This document shows, one piece after another, positions 27,542 to 36,416 of a stretch of 64,000 nucleotides of DNA. A program made the position numbers and the translations under genes. The stretch is from Ktedonobacter racemifer DSM 44963. Its GTDB lineage: Bacteria > Chloroflexota > Ktedonobacteria > Ktedonobacterales > Ktedonobacteraceae. Positions within the stretch are counted from its first letter, which is position 1. Each line of letters opens with the position of its first letter. The stretch is from NCBI RefSeq assembly GCF_000178855.1, contig NZ_ADVG01000004.1, positions 310,001 through 374,000 of the forward strand, read 5' to 3'. The notes under the pieces were generated by a model that saw nothing but the letters and a program-made list of their open reading frames with translations, ran no database searches and had not been told where the DNA came from.

Positions 27542-27625
27542 TCTTATCGGTCGAGTTCTGACTAAAATGACGGTGTTATCGGCAGTGTTGGCAGTGCGAT
27601 CTCACCCAAAACTGTGCCGATAACG
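27542..27625. repeat. TTATCGGC repeats resembling a recombinase site
   Basis: Contains TCTTATCGG (27542), TGTTATCGGCAGTG (27574) and the inverted copy TGTGCCGATAACG (27613). The same motif and similar spacing recur at 62230-62325, upstream of the TnpI-like recombinase gene. This suggests a second, orphan copy of that recombinase's resolution site. Confidence 0.5.
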
Positions 27626-27683
27626 CAACTATGCCGCACTTATCTACTTTGCGGCTACAGAGTCGCTACCTTAACGCTGGGCC

Positions 27684-27935
27684 TTTGAGCGCACCAAACG
27701 GAGTGTGCGTCTGACCGCTGCTGGTGAAGTCTTCCTCCAGGAGGCGTATCAGGCCCTGGCTCAGGTAGAACAAGCAGTCCATGCGGCTCAACAGGCGGAT
27801 CGCGGTGAAATCGGGCGGCTTGCTATCGGTTTTGTGGGATCATCAGCCTATGGAGTTCTTCCCGCTATGATCCAGGCGTTCCGTGAACGCTTTCCTCATG
27901 TTGAATTGATCTTAGATGTGCAGCGTAGAGGGTAA
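27684..27935 (+). pseudogene. LysR-family regulator fragment
   Basis: Reads FERTKRSVRLTAAGEVFLQE, the end of the LysR HTH wing and linker helix, then GRLAIGFVGSSAYGVLPAMI and RERFPHVELILDVQRRG, the start of the effector domain. The first ~40 residues of the HTH are missing and the protein stops after ~120 of the usual ~300 residues. Confidence 0.8.
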
Positions 27936-27942
27936 TTTGGGA

Positions 27943-28150
27943 TCATCTTTTGCGAGATGCTGCCACAATGAGTTGGAATACATCTTCGGGATGGGAAACT
28001 GGCGATGCGTGGCTTGATGCGATCTCAATAGTTGTCGCACCTATTCTTTTGGCCATAAAACGTTCGAGATCGGGATTAATAGTGCGATCATTTTTGGAGA
28101 CGAGATACCACGATGGCACCTGTTTCCAAGCGGGTGCTCCTGATGGGGTA
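27943..28150 (-). pseudogene. C-terminal fragment of an alpha/beta hydrolase
   Basis: Ends with WKQVPSWYLVSKNDRTINPD, LERFMAKRIGATTIEIASSH and PEDVFQLIVAASRKR. This is the C-terminal portion of alpha/beta hydrolases, with the acid residue region (NDRTIN) and the catalytic His in SSHAS. The N-terminal two thirds, including the nucleophile, are missing. Confidence 0.75.
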
Positions 28151-28366
28151 CTAAAACATAAGAGGCAGGGCCCTCGAAGCAGCGAGGGGAACCCCAGCAG
28201 AGCAGAGGAAAAACACCAGGGGCCGCCATGCCAGCATGGGGAAACCAGTGGGCATTGGCAACCCCTTTTATCACTTTCTCTATTTCCATGCATTTCTATG
28301 TAACTATTGTAAAACTACAGATGACCTAGTACAGGTCTCCTTCCTTAGCAACATGATCCTCCTCCT

Positions 28367-28408
28367 TCCCGCTTCTTTCTCCCCGCTTCTTTCTCCCCGC
28401 TTCTTTCT
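28367..28408. repeat. 14-bp tandem repeat, 3 copies
   Basis: Three copies of CCCCGCTTCTTTCT in an intergenic pyrimidine-rich stretch. No gene overlaps. Confidence 0.7.
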
Positions 28409-28521
28409 CGCCCCTCTTACAACAGCATGTCCTTACGCGATTTTCTGTGGCTCCTCTCCTTCGCACCTCACTGAGCCCTACCCGGTGTAAGAGCTGATCG
28501 AGGGTGGCGGTCATGGTGGTA

Positions 28522-28860
28522 TCACTCTTCTTGAGGAAGCGTTTCAGCAATGTGTTTAATCTTTTGGAGCCGTTCATCCCAGAGCATTGCAGCCCGTGAC
28601 AGTTCCTGGGCCGCAACACTGAGTCCTTCTGGCGAGAGGCGAAAACGTACCTCTTTGCCCGTTTTGCGCTCTTTGACGAGACCTGCCCTTTTCAGAACAG
28701 CGATGTGTTTACTCACCGCCTGGCGGCTAAACGGCACGTCATCCGCCAGCCTGCTTGCAGTCGCTTCACCTTTGAGAAGCAACACCTCGATGATCTTCCG
28801 TCGGCTCGGTTCAGCAATGGCAAACCAGAGCTCTTCATTAAAAGGGGCAGGTGATGACAT
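28522..28860 (-). CDS. ArsR-family HTH regulator
   Basis: 112 aa. Winged-helix ArsR repressor: PSRRKIIEVLLLKGEATASR is followed by the recognition helix VPFSRQAVSKHIAVLKRAGL and the wing VKERKTGKEVRFRLSPEGL. No CxC metal site is visible, so it belongs to the metal-independent group often paired with AHSA1/SRPBCC proteins. The ATG at 28860 lies 2 bp after the stop of the upstream AHSA1 gene, indicating translational coupling. It probably binds the palindrome at 29364. Confidence 0.88.
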   Translation of the reverse strand: MSSPAPFNEELWFAIAEPSRRKIIEVLLLKGEATASRLADDVPFSRQAVSKHIAVLKRAGLVKERKTGKEVRFRLSPEGLSVAAQELSRAAMLWDERLQKIKHIAETLPQEE

Positions 28861-28862
28861 AG

Positions 28863-29309
28863 CTACGCCTTTGTTGGGATATTCTGGGCACAACGCTGCA
28901 ACGTGGACAGAAAGTCATCCCAGCCAGGGGTATGGTTGGCAATCAGCGTGGCCTTCTGTTCTGCCGTAATCTCCAGTTTCTCGAAACCGCTTTCTGTAAA
29001 GTAGAGCTTGGTCTCCGCACCATTCTCTGTCAGCCTGAACGCAACCAGGGTTTGCTGATGGGTCGGTTTGGTTTCCTCATCGGGTGCGACCCACAGAAAT
29101 GAGAAAAGATGCGGCTTCTCTACCTCGACAATTTCCAGGGGAGCTTCAACGTCTTCGCCCCAGACCAATCTGCCTTTTCCTCCTCGTCGCACGTCTATTT
29201 CTACCTGACTCCCAAACCACTGGCTAATATATTCGGGCTTTGTGATGACTTCCCATACTGTTGCTATCGGTGCCTGAATGCTGATTTCTCGCTCAATCTT
29301 CTCGGTCAT
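28863..29309 (-). CDS. SRPBCC/AHSA1-domain protein
   Basis: 148 aa. Activator-of-Hsp90-ATPase-like START-fold protein: IEREISIQAPIATVWEVITK, PEYISQWFGSQVEIDVRRGG, then PLEIVEVEKPHLFSFLWVAP and the C-terminal helix TPGWDDFLSTLQRCAQ. This group binds hydrophobic ligands; the true ligand is unknown. It is the first gene of a two-gene operon with the ArsR regulator. ACGTCAGGAGAATTTCT is a strong RBS. Confidence 0.9.
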   Translation of the reverse strand: MTEKIEREISIQAPIATVWEVITKPEYISQWFGSQVEIDVRRGGKGRLVWGEDVEAPLEIVEVEKPHLFSFLWVAPDEETKPTHQQTLVAFRLTENGAETKLYFTESGFEKLEITAEQKATLIANHTPGWDDFLSTLQRCAQNIPTKA

Positions 29310-29363
29310 AGAAATTCTCCTGACGTTATGTCACGTAACCAACGCTTCCAGAGGAGCGCGCAT

Positions 29364-29386
29364 ATATGCAACCTTTGGTTGCATAT
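29364..29386. promoter_or_regulatory. Palindromic operator upstream of AHSA1-ArsR operon
   Basis: A perfect 10-bp inverted repeat ATATGCAACC-TTT-GGTTGCATAT lies 55 bp upstream of the AHSA1 start, inside the expected promoter. The size and position fit autoregulation by the ArsR protein. Confidence 0.6.
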
Positions 29387-29630
29387 CATACTCTTATTGT
29401 AATCAGAACGAAGCACGTTGTCAAGAGAAGAGCAGGCTGTTCTCCCTACCACTTTAGCATTTTCTGCCAATTGGCTACCTTACCACCTTAGCGACAACAA
29501 ATAACATCATTGATCCTGCAACAAGTAACAACTCTGACCAGTTGGATCTCCACGCATGGATGTAATGGTAATATAGAAAAAGCACTGGCACGCTCACTAT
29601 GAGCATCTCATCTCTATCTCAGAGGGGATT

Positions 29631-30251
29631 ATGGCTTCTGCCCTCGCAAAGCAAGTGGCGGCCTGCAACCGGCGAGCTCGAGAGAGAGGACTGGCGGGAA
29701 CGCTCACGACACTCGATTGGCAACATTCGCTCGAGTTTTTTAAGCAGCAATGTTCCTATTGTGGCACGGCTACGGCCTGGACTATTGACCACTTCCAGGC
29801 CCTCGCCTATGGGGGTGGATCAACACATAGCAACGTCGTACCTGCGTGTCAGCTCTGCAATACTACCAAGGCCTCTTCTTTCCTTCACGAGCTTCCCCCA
29901 TCCCTGATCAGTTCAGAACGATTGCTCACCATTCGCACATATCTGGAGGCTATTGGGAAACGCAATCAGGAATCAATGCGGCGCTTATGCGTACGTGAAC
30001 CAAGGTTTGCTCAGATGGAGGCTGCGGTTGCACGTCTTAAGGTATACTGCGAACAGCGCTCGCGAGAAAGCACCTCCAGCGAAAGCGCTGCCTATGGCTA
30101 TTTACGCCTGATGCTCTTTGGAGTGGAATGGGATCCTTCGCATTACTTCCAGGTGACCGTCAGCCTCTCCTGGCAGGAACAACACAGTACACTCCCCGAA
30201 CTCACTGCGGCATGTCAGAACGCTTGGTCCATCCTCCATGACGATGCATAG
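29631..30251 (+). CDS. HNH endonuclease-like protein
   Basis: 206 aa. An HNH module at about residues 40-85: a CSYCGTATAW zinc knuckle, the catalytic Asp-His in TIDHFQALAYGGGSTHSNVV, and CQLCNTTK as the second Cys pair. The rest is helical and unrecognised. Such proteins nick or cut double-stranded DNA, often in phage or mobile DNA. It converges on the family B polymerase gene (75 bp between stops). AGAGGGGATT precedes the ATG. Confidence 0.85.
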   Translation: MASALAKQVAACNRRARERGLAGTLTTLDWQHSLEFFKQQCSYCGTATAWTIDHFQALAYGGGSTHSNVVPACQLCNTTKASSFLHELPPSLISSERLLTIRTYLEAIGKRNQESMRRLCVREPRFAQMEAAVARLKVYCEQRSRESTSSESAAYGYLRLMLFGVEWDPSHYFQVTVSLSWQEQHSTLPELTAACQNAWSILHDDA

Positions 30252-30325
30252 GACGCACACTTCGTTCAACCATCACCCGCCTGTAATCTTGAGTACCTCG
30301 CAAACACCATGGTCTTCTCACCCAA

Positions 30326-32812
30326 TCACCTTTGTTCCTCCACACAAGGCTTCTCTGATACGCAACGGATCCAGCGTACCTGCATCTCCTTAATGGGGCG
30401 ATCAAAAAAGCTTGTTTGCGCATCCAGACGAAAGAGTTGGAGGAAGTCCTCTGGCTCAAGGGCAACGCGCAGGCGCTCCGCATAGGAATTCAGCAACACC
30501 TGTCGATAATAGTCACTATCATAGGCTGGCAAATCTGGGGAACGCCCAAGTGCAGAAGAGGGAGGGGGCACTCGCACCGTTTCCTCGCTGTCTTCTTCAG
30601 AGTCTTCCAGAGGAGAAATGTCGTCAATGTCGTCGGGCAACCATACAGGAGTACCATTGGAGGCACGGTAAAAGCGAACATGCTCACCGCTCTTCCACTG
30701 CCTTCTCCCCGCTGCCAGTAACGCTTCGTATTGCGCTTCTTTCTGCCTTGCACGACCAGCAAGATAGGTCTGCGCGTCTTTCGAGAGCCGAAGACGAGTG
30801 GCAACATCGGAGGCAGGAAGTGAGCGTGTCCGCAGCGCCCGGAGCATTTCCTGATACCCTTGCTCCACTCCAACCAGGTCACCCTGCATCACACAGCGCA
30901 ATGCCTGGCGCAAAAACCGCTCCCCATAGGGTTCCGAACGACTCGACCGCATGGACGCCCCTCGCACGATCACCTCCCCTGTATACGTCAAGAGCGCATA
31001 ATTCTTGATCGCGTGAGAGAACATCGCGGCATAGCGAGCTTCGTATTCCAGCTTCACTCCGTCGGGCAACGTCGCGCCCACCTCGCTGACTAGTGCTCGT
31101 TCTTGCTCTTCACCCCATTCACTGGGAACCGCAAAGTATACCCCATCGGTATCCGCTTCAATTGGCACCATTCCTCGCTCTCGTAGGGACGCAAGAAGGC
31201 TATCGAGCAGTGCCCTGCCTCGCCTGGTCACCTCGTTTGCCGCCTCCAGATCCGCAAAGAGTGCCATCGAGGTCGCTCCCAAATACCCATACGCCGCGTT
31301 AATTACGGTTTTCATAGCGGCCTGTGTACCATCATGCTGATTGGCTTCTATCGAACCAGGGGGCGCTTCCCGAGCCGCTCGTTTATGGGTGAGACGCAAT
31401 TCCGTCAACCGATCCATAAAATGCAGAAACACGCTCAGACGATCACACTTCGGCGCAATCCGAAAAGCCCGAATTAGCGAGGGATAGAGCGAGGCAACAT
31501 CGGCTTTCACGATATGCTCTGCGACCCCCTCTGCTAACAGGTAAGAGGCACCACCTTGATGCTGCCCATAACGCTCTTCCTGGCCGGTCGTATAGGGTGG
31601 AAGCGCCGCACCTGCTCGTACGTATGCCCGAACCATCATCGGCTCAAGGATTCCCATAGCTGGACCGGCTGAAGCTACTCGCTCATAGCGACGAGGGGCC
31701 ATCCCGGCGAGGGCAAAGGCAGCTCCCATCAGGCGAAGCGAAATCTCGTCAACCTCACACACGTCGTCGAGTGCATATTTGCGTACCAGATCTGGGTCAC
31801 GCTGATATGTCTCATAGATCTTGCTCCCTTCCAGGTACACACGTTCTGGAGCGGCCATGCCGAAATGGCGAGCAACTTCTTTTAAGCGATAGGATGGCAA
31901 GGAGCGCGCAACAAAATCATATCGGCGAACCGCATCTAAAGTGTCGATCAGTTCTCGTCCCGCGACACTGAAGTGCTTGCGTTTCCTGCGATGAGCTCCC
32001 GCTTCCTCAAACGATTCCAACTGCAATGGGGCCCCAGATCGTCCAAGTTGCAACGGCACACGAAGAGCCTTAGCGCGGGCCTCAAGAAACGGGAGATCAA
32101 AGCCAAACAGATTATGGTTCTCGATGACATCGGGGTCCAGACGGCGAATCAAGGCACACAACTCGGTGATGAGAGCAGGTTCGTCTTCAGGGGTAGGCGC
32201 TTCTAAGATACATTCGTGCCCATGATTGTCTCGAATTGAGACCAGAAAGATGCGACCTCGCGAGGGATCAAGCGAGGTGGTTTCTACATCAAATTGCAGG
32301 CGGTGGAGATCATCATAGGCCAGGCCTCGAAAGAAGACACGCCCCGTTTGCATCAGATATTGTTCCACGGGGCCAACGCGGTAATAGTCTTCCCACAAGG
32401 AACCAAGCGAGGTTACCTGGCGGCCCAGCCGTCGTGAGGCTCCCGCAAGAAGCATCCGCTCTAACAGGTGCCCATCGCGAGCTGAAAGCAGATACCGATA
32501 CGAGCCAACGGAACCTTCCAACAAGCGATAGCTGATCGGCGATTGATCCATGTCCCAGGGAAGCGTCGCCGGAGGTTGCGCGTGCAGCGATGGGAGATCC
32601 TCCAACGTTCTTGCAAAGAGCCAGGGGCGAAAGGACGCTTTGCTACAGCTGACCGCTCCCCCTTGCCGTTGCCAGACAAGCGCTTTCCCTGCCCGTGTCG
32701 CCCAGACAGAGACAATGCCTGGTGTCGGATCCCAGCCGAAAAGCACCTCATCATGAAGCTGGGCAGGGACATTCCCATCGGGATCGGCAGTCACGTGTTC
32801 TTCCTTTCTCAT
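30326..32812 (-). CDS. Family B DNA polymerase
   Basis: 828 aa with both exonuclease and polymerase domains. 3'-5' exonuclease: Exo I LQFDVETTS (D175, E177), Exo II DVIENHNLFGFDLPF (about 228-242), Exo III YALDDVCEVDEI (about 346-357). Polymerase: motif A VKADVASLYPSLIR (about 436-448), motif B KTVINAAYGYLG (501-512), motif C ADTDGVYF (553-560). All catalytic carboxylates are present. Length and motifs match the archaeal/Pol II-like B group found in some bacteria rather than protein-primed phage enzymes. Role may be repair or replication of an integrated element; neighbours (HNH, small genes) suggest the latter but do not prove it. Confidence 0.93.
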   Translation of the reverse strand: MRKEEHVTADPDGNVPAQLHDEVLFGWDPTPGIVSVWATRAGKALVWQRQGGAVSCSKASFRPWLFARTLEDLPSLHAQPPATLPWDMDQSPISYRLLEGSVGSYRYLLSARDGHLLERMLLAGASRRLGRQVTSLGSLWEDYYRVGPVEQYLMQTGRVFFRGLAYDDLHRLQFDVETTSLDPSRGRIFLVSIRDNHGHECILEAPTPEDEPALITELCALIRRLDPDVIENHNLFGFDLPFLEARAKALRVPLQLGRSGAPLQLESFEEAGAHRRKRKHFSVAGRELIDTLDAVRRYDFVARSLPSYRLKEVARHFGMAAPERVYLEGSKIYETYQRDPDLVRKYALDDVCEVDEISLRLMGAAFALAGMAPRRYERVASAGPAMGILEPMMVRAYVRAGAALPPYTTGQEERYGQHQGGASYLLAEGVAEHIVKADVASLYPSLIRAFRIAPKCDRLSVFLHFMDRLTELRLTHKRAAREAPPGSIEANQHDGTQAAMKTVINAAYGYLGATSMALFADLEAANEVTRRGRALLDSLLASLRERGMVPIEADTDGVYFAVPSEWGEEQERALVSEVGATLPDGVKLEYEARYAAMFSHAIKNYALLTYTGEVIVRGASMRSSRSEPYGERFLRQALRCVMQGDLVGVEQGYQEMLRALRTRSLPASDVATRLRLSKDAQTYLAGRARQKEAQYEALLAAGRRQWKSGEHVRFYRASNGTPVWLPDDIDDISPLEDSEEDSEETVRVPPPSSALGRSPDLPAYDSDYYRQVLLNSYAERLRVALEPEDFLQLFRLDAQTSFFDRPIKEMQVRWIRCVSEKPCVEEQR

Positions 32813-33356
32813 CAGAGCAGCACCTCTGAATACCCCGTTTTTTCAATGCTCGCGTGTTGCATAGTGGTCAGACGCCTTTATGATACTGGCAAAAGCGGTA
32901 AAGCATCGTCCTGATTGAGAGGAAAAGGTGAACACCTTGGAAAAACGTGAGAGAACATGCGAGAAAGAAGGAGATGGTCATTACCGAACGTCGAGGAGCA
33001 GCCGTCACGTCCTGAACCCCTGCTGAAACGTCATTCTCTTCATCCGCTCTTGAAATTCGTATCGCTGGTCGTCAACCTTCACTGTCCCCTAGCGCTGCGC
33101 TCCTGCGACAGAAACAGAACTCAGACGAGCATCTCGATACCTCCACAGGAATGCAATCCTCTCCCTGCAGGCCACGATCGCGCACACCGCGCCTGGCGTA
33201 CGCCCCTCGTCACCGCTAGAACACAGGTCTCTCATTCCGCTCCGACAGCCGATATTCGCCCGGGCCTGTCGGAATTACCCACCTCAGTCCATCCTCCTCC
33301 TCGTCTTCCGCAACATACCCCGAATCTTTCAGCCCCACCAAATCAAGAGCAGCATC
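32813..33356. other. Intergenic with possible short remnant
   Basis: No supported gene. A minus-strand stretch near 33013-33090 reads VKVDDQRYEFQERMKRMTFQ then QGFRT and stop; it looks protein-like but lacks a start. The plus strand here is pyrimidine-rich and gives long proline-rich frames that I judge spurious. Confidence 0.35.
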
Positions 33357-33551
33357 TCATTCTCCCACCTCCACCCACTCACGAAAGACATGCACCTGCT
33401 GCCCTTTCCCCTGCACCTGGCCGCGCACCTCAATGCGCACCTCAATGCCATATTGCTGCACAAACAGCACCGCGGCCAACGCCATCACCCCCATTCGACG
33501 CGGCAGCGGCAACACCACCGACTCACTCACGCGCATATTGCGCTGTTCCAT
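33357..33551 (-). CDS. Small protein, unknown
   Basis: 64 aa: MEQRNMRVSESVVLPLPRRM, then GVMALAAVLFVQQYGIEVRI and a charged C-terminus ending REWVEVGE. GACGGGAGGATAT directly before the ATG is a good RBS. The hydrophobic segment is too short and mixed for a clear membrane helix. One of several small minus-strand genes in the 33-38 kb region. No family recognised. Confidence 0.5.
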   Translation of the reverse strand: MEQRNMRVSESVVLPLPRRMGVMALAAVLFVQQYGIEVRIEVRGQVQGKGQQVHVFREWVEVGE

Positions 33552-33978
33552 ATATCCTCCCGTCTACACTCCAACCGGAGAAAGAGGGTGACATCAGGGC
33601 GTCTCCCCCTGACGCATATGACCAGGCTCCTACCACACACCATCCATCACACGGCTATTCACGGCGATAGGACGAGCAACCCACGCACAGACTGGCCGCT
33701 ATCGGGCATACGAATCTGGCCTGGGATATATTGAACGAGCCTGAAAAGCTGCTTAACCTCCTCACCGCATCTCGTTGCGCAACCCATGGGCCTCTATTGT
33801 CCAAGAGCCCAGATAAAAGCTAACAATATCAATAACTGGTGGTCAAGATCAGAGAAGCCATCAATGAGGCAGGCAGTATCGAACGCACCATATGCTACGA
33901 AAGTAGGTTTTGCTCTATGCACTACATGCTCTGTCTGCTATACTTGCCTGAGAATATTGCAAAAGGAAAGAGTAAGCG
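33552..33978. other. Intergenic, nothing recognised
   Basis: Contains the upstream regions of the small minus-strand gene and of the pentapeptide-repeat gene. No other feature supported. Confidence 0.35.
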
Positions 33979-35019
33979 ATGGGAGCCAGGCTGCGTTCTT
34001 GGTGGCAGCAAGTCAAGCAACACTTAGCCACTATCCTAGTGGTTGCAATCATCCTGATAGTAGCCATAGCATTGATTATTGTAGGGTACAGGTTTGATTG
34101 GACTGGGTTCAATGGAAACATCAAATCAGGTAAAACGCTGTGGGACTGGATGCAACTGCTTATTATTCCAGCAGTGCTGGCTATAGGCGGATATGTGTTT
34201 ACTTTCACAACAAGTCGAAATGAGCGAGCGGCAGCAGAGAAGCATGCTGAAGCCGAACGCGAAATTGCATCAGACAACCAACGGGAAGCTGCATTACAAG
34301 CGTACCTTGACAACATATCAGAACTTCTTTTGCATGATAACTTACGCAGTTCGAAAACGAACGATGAGGTACGTAACATCGCACGTATACGGACCTTGAC
34401 GGTCCTTCCCCGTTTGGACCCGAAACGCAAAGGAAGTGTAATCCTATTCCTGACGGAGTCTGGCCTTATAAGCAGTGATGATGCTATTATCGATTTGCTC
34501 AGAGCAGACCTAAACGGAGTTCAACTATATAAACCGTGGCTGAATGAGGTTAATTTACATAAAACTGACTTGAGTGAAGCTGATCTGTATGAAGCCGACC
34601 TGCTTGGAGCTAACCTGAGCGGAGCAGACTTGTCTGAAGCTCATCTAGCTGGGGCTATACTATATAGTGTGAACCTGAGTAACGCTAATCTTCTTAGGAC
34701 TGATCTACATGATGCTGAGTTAGGAGATGCCGATCTTCGTAATGCGAATTTAAGCGATGCGGATTTACAGAGAGCTCGCTTGACAAACGCAGACCTGAGT
34801 AAAGCCACCATGCGTGCTGCAAACTTAAGTGGGGCCGATCTGAGTAAGGCAAACTTACAGGGAGCCATACTATTTGGCGCGAACTTGCATAGAGCGAATT
34901 TGGCTGATGCTGATCTCAGTGAGACCAACCTGTATAGAGCAAATATTTCTTCTGAGCAAATGGAGAAAGCAAAATCACTAAAAGGTACAACCATGCCTGA
35001 TGGATCAGCACATCCATAG
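33979..35019 (+). CDS. Membrane-anchored pentapeptide-repeat protein
   Basis: 346 aa. Two N-terminal membrane helices (about residues 17-36, ATILVVAIILIVAIALIIVG; and about 58-77, LLIIPAVLAIGGYVFTF) are followed by a charged coiled segment (NERAAAEKHAEAEREIASDN). From about residue 175 to 330 there are ~28 A(D/N)LxX pentapeptide repeats (for example ANLSGADLSEAHLAGAILYS), which form a right-handed quadrilateral helix. The architecture is common in Cyanobacteria and Chloroflexota with unknown binding partners. AAAGGAAAGAGTAAGCG lies before the ATG. AT-richer than its neighbours. Confidence 0.9.
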   Translation: MGARLRSWWQQVKQHLATILVVAIILIVAIALIIVGYRFDWTGFNGNIKSGKTLWDWMQLLIIPAVLAIGGYVFTFTTSRNERAAAEKHAEAEREIASDNQREAALQAYLDNISELLLHDNLRSSKTNDEVRNIARIRTLTVLPRLDPKRKGSVILFLTESGLISSDDAIIDLLRADLNGVQLYKPWLNEVNLHKTDLSEADLYEADLLGANLSGADLSEAHLAGAILYSVNLSNANLLRTDLHDAELGDADLRNANLSDADLQRARLTNADLSKATMRAANLSGADLSKANLQGAILFGANLHRANLADADLSETNLYRANISSEQMEKAKSLKGTTMPDGSAHP

Positions 35020-35304
35020 TTATTTCCTTATTGATAACCTGCCTTTATCAGACAGGCGCCTGGCACTCCTCCCAAAAGCACACTCGCTCCCACCACTTGC
35101 CTTGAACGCACCCACCAGATTGATGAGCAGGCCAAAAGAGCAAAGAAGCACACCGTGAAACCGTCTCACCGTCTCACCGTACTATGAAGAGATACTCTCA
35201 TCTGTCCTCTCATGCAGCTTGAAAGAGACAAGCATGCGCTATACTCTTAAGGAGAAGACCCTTCGGCCCTCTCACGCTGTTCACACTCATGCAAGGAGAT
35301 CCCT

Positions 35305-35565
35305 ATGGCCATACACCATGCCTTGGACATACAGCTCCCCGATGGTCGCCGCATCCACCTGACGCCTGAGCAGGCCCTGGACTTTATCCAGTGGCTCGCT
35401 CCACACATGCCCGACCTCCCAGAGGCCCTCGCCACCTGGCTAACGCAACAGCGCCCTCCCTCCTTCGACCTCCCACCCCTTGAGCCTTACTGCGTCGTCG
35501 AACGCTCCCCCCTCGACGGTCGCTTTCACATCACCGATTATGGCCTCGATCTCCCTGAACCATGA
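35305..35565 (+). CDS. Small acidic protein, unknown
   Basis: 86 aa: MAIHHALDIQLPDGRRIHLT, then PEQALDFIQWLAPHMPDLPE and a proline-rich end DGRFHITDYGLDLPEP. GCAAGGAGATCCCT is a strong RBS. Probably a soluble two-part small protein. No family recognised. It lies among other small genes flanking the polymerase region. Confidence 0.65.
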   Translation: MAIHHALDIQLPDGRRIHLTPEQALDFIQWLAPHMPDLPEALATWLTQQRPPSFDLPPLEPYCVVERSPLDGRFHITDYGLDLPEP

Positions 35566-35761
35566 ACACAGCACACACGCTTTGCCCCTTCCCTCGCAGG
35601 CGCGGCACCGTTCACTGCTTCCCCTCAGTCCTCCTGCCGTCCGTTTCCCCACACGCCGTCGCGCCAGCACCAGCGACACCACGCGAGACAACCCAAAGAA
35701 AAACAGGGGAGGGATCGAAAACATCGCCGGTTTCTCCCTCCCTCCCCTAAACCCTTTTTGC

Positions 35762-36004
35762 TTACCCTCTCCTCGACTCTGGCGGGCTCAGTACCACCAC
35801 CTGCCGATCCACAATCTGCACCCCAGGACGCAACCGAATGGCGTACGTCCGGCTGTTGATCTCACCCAGCACCTGCCCCTGCGCTCCTATACTGGAAAGA
35901 GACACCCACTCGCTTCCCTGCTTTGCCAGCGACGCCAAATGCTCCACCTCCCAAGGTAACGTCGACTGCACCCTCACCCCCGCTTCGGTCTTTCTCAATC
36001 GCAT
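35762..36004 (-). CDS. Small protein, tandem paralogue 1
   Basis: 80 aa: MRLRKTEAGVRVQSTLPWEV, EHLASLAKQGSEWVSLSSIG, AQGQVLGEINSRTYAIRLRP, then GVQIVDRQVVVLSPPESRRG. Likely a small beta-rich protein. GGAAGGGTCGCAGAGCAT precedes the ATG. Its first ~45 residues are paralogous to the shorter gene just upstream (35995-36150). Confidence 0.6.
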   Translation of the reverse strand: MRLRKTEAGVRVQSTLPWEVEHLASLAKQGSEWVSLSSIGAQGQVLGEINSRTYAIRLRPGVQIVDRQVVVLSPPESRRG

Positions 36005-36150
36005 ATGCTCTGCGACCCTTCCTTATATCCATACCAGAGGAAGAGAGAACCCCACTCACTTCCCTGCTCTACCAGCACCACCAGGGACTTCATCTCCCAG
36101 GGCACCGTCGAGGCAAACACTCTCCCCTCGGCCATCTTTCTCAATCGCAT
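35995..36150 (-). pseudogene. Small protein, truncated tandem paralogue 2
   Basis: 51 codons: MRLRKMAEGRVFASTVPWEM then KSLVVLVEQGSEWGSLFLWY, matching the first 40 residues of the gene at 36004. It then diverges (KEGSQSICD) and stops 10 bp inside the start of its neighbour. The same GGAAGGGTCGTACACGTC leader is present. A partial tandem duplication. Confidence 0.5.
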
Positions 36151-36416
36151 GACGTGTACGACCCTTCCTTCTGCCAAAAATATACCTCTCTATTGTACCC
36201 CATCTCGTTTCCCTCCTCATCCCCTGGTGCACACGGGGCACCTCCACCACCACACTGCACCTGTGGGGCAGGATACGCATGGCCGTTTTCTTTATACGAT
36301 TTTTATATACGAGCACCAATCTTCCAGCTATAATCATAGAAAATCCATAAACGTCCATACATCACAGCTACATACCATATACGTAACAACACTATAAAGA
36401 GAGGATCTTTCCTTGT
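36151..36416. other. Intergenic
   Basis: AT-rich from 36290 on, probably the promoter area of the methyltransferase gene. No further gene supported. Confidence 0.3.

Noticed and set aside
32957..33670. 237-codon plus-strand proline-rich frame
   Set aside because: Low-complexity translation of a pyrimidine-rich strand. A minus-strand gene with a good RBS (33357-33551) lies inside it.
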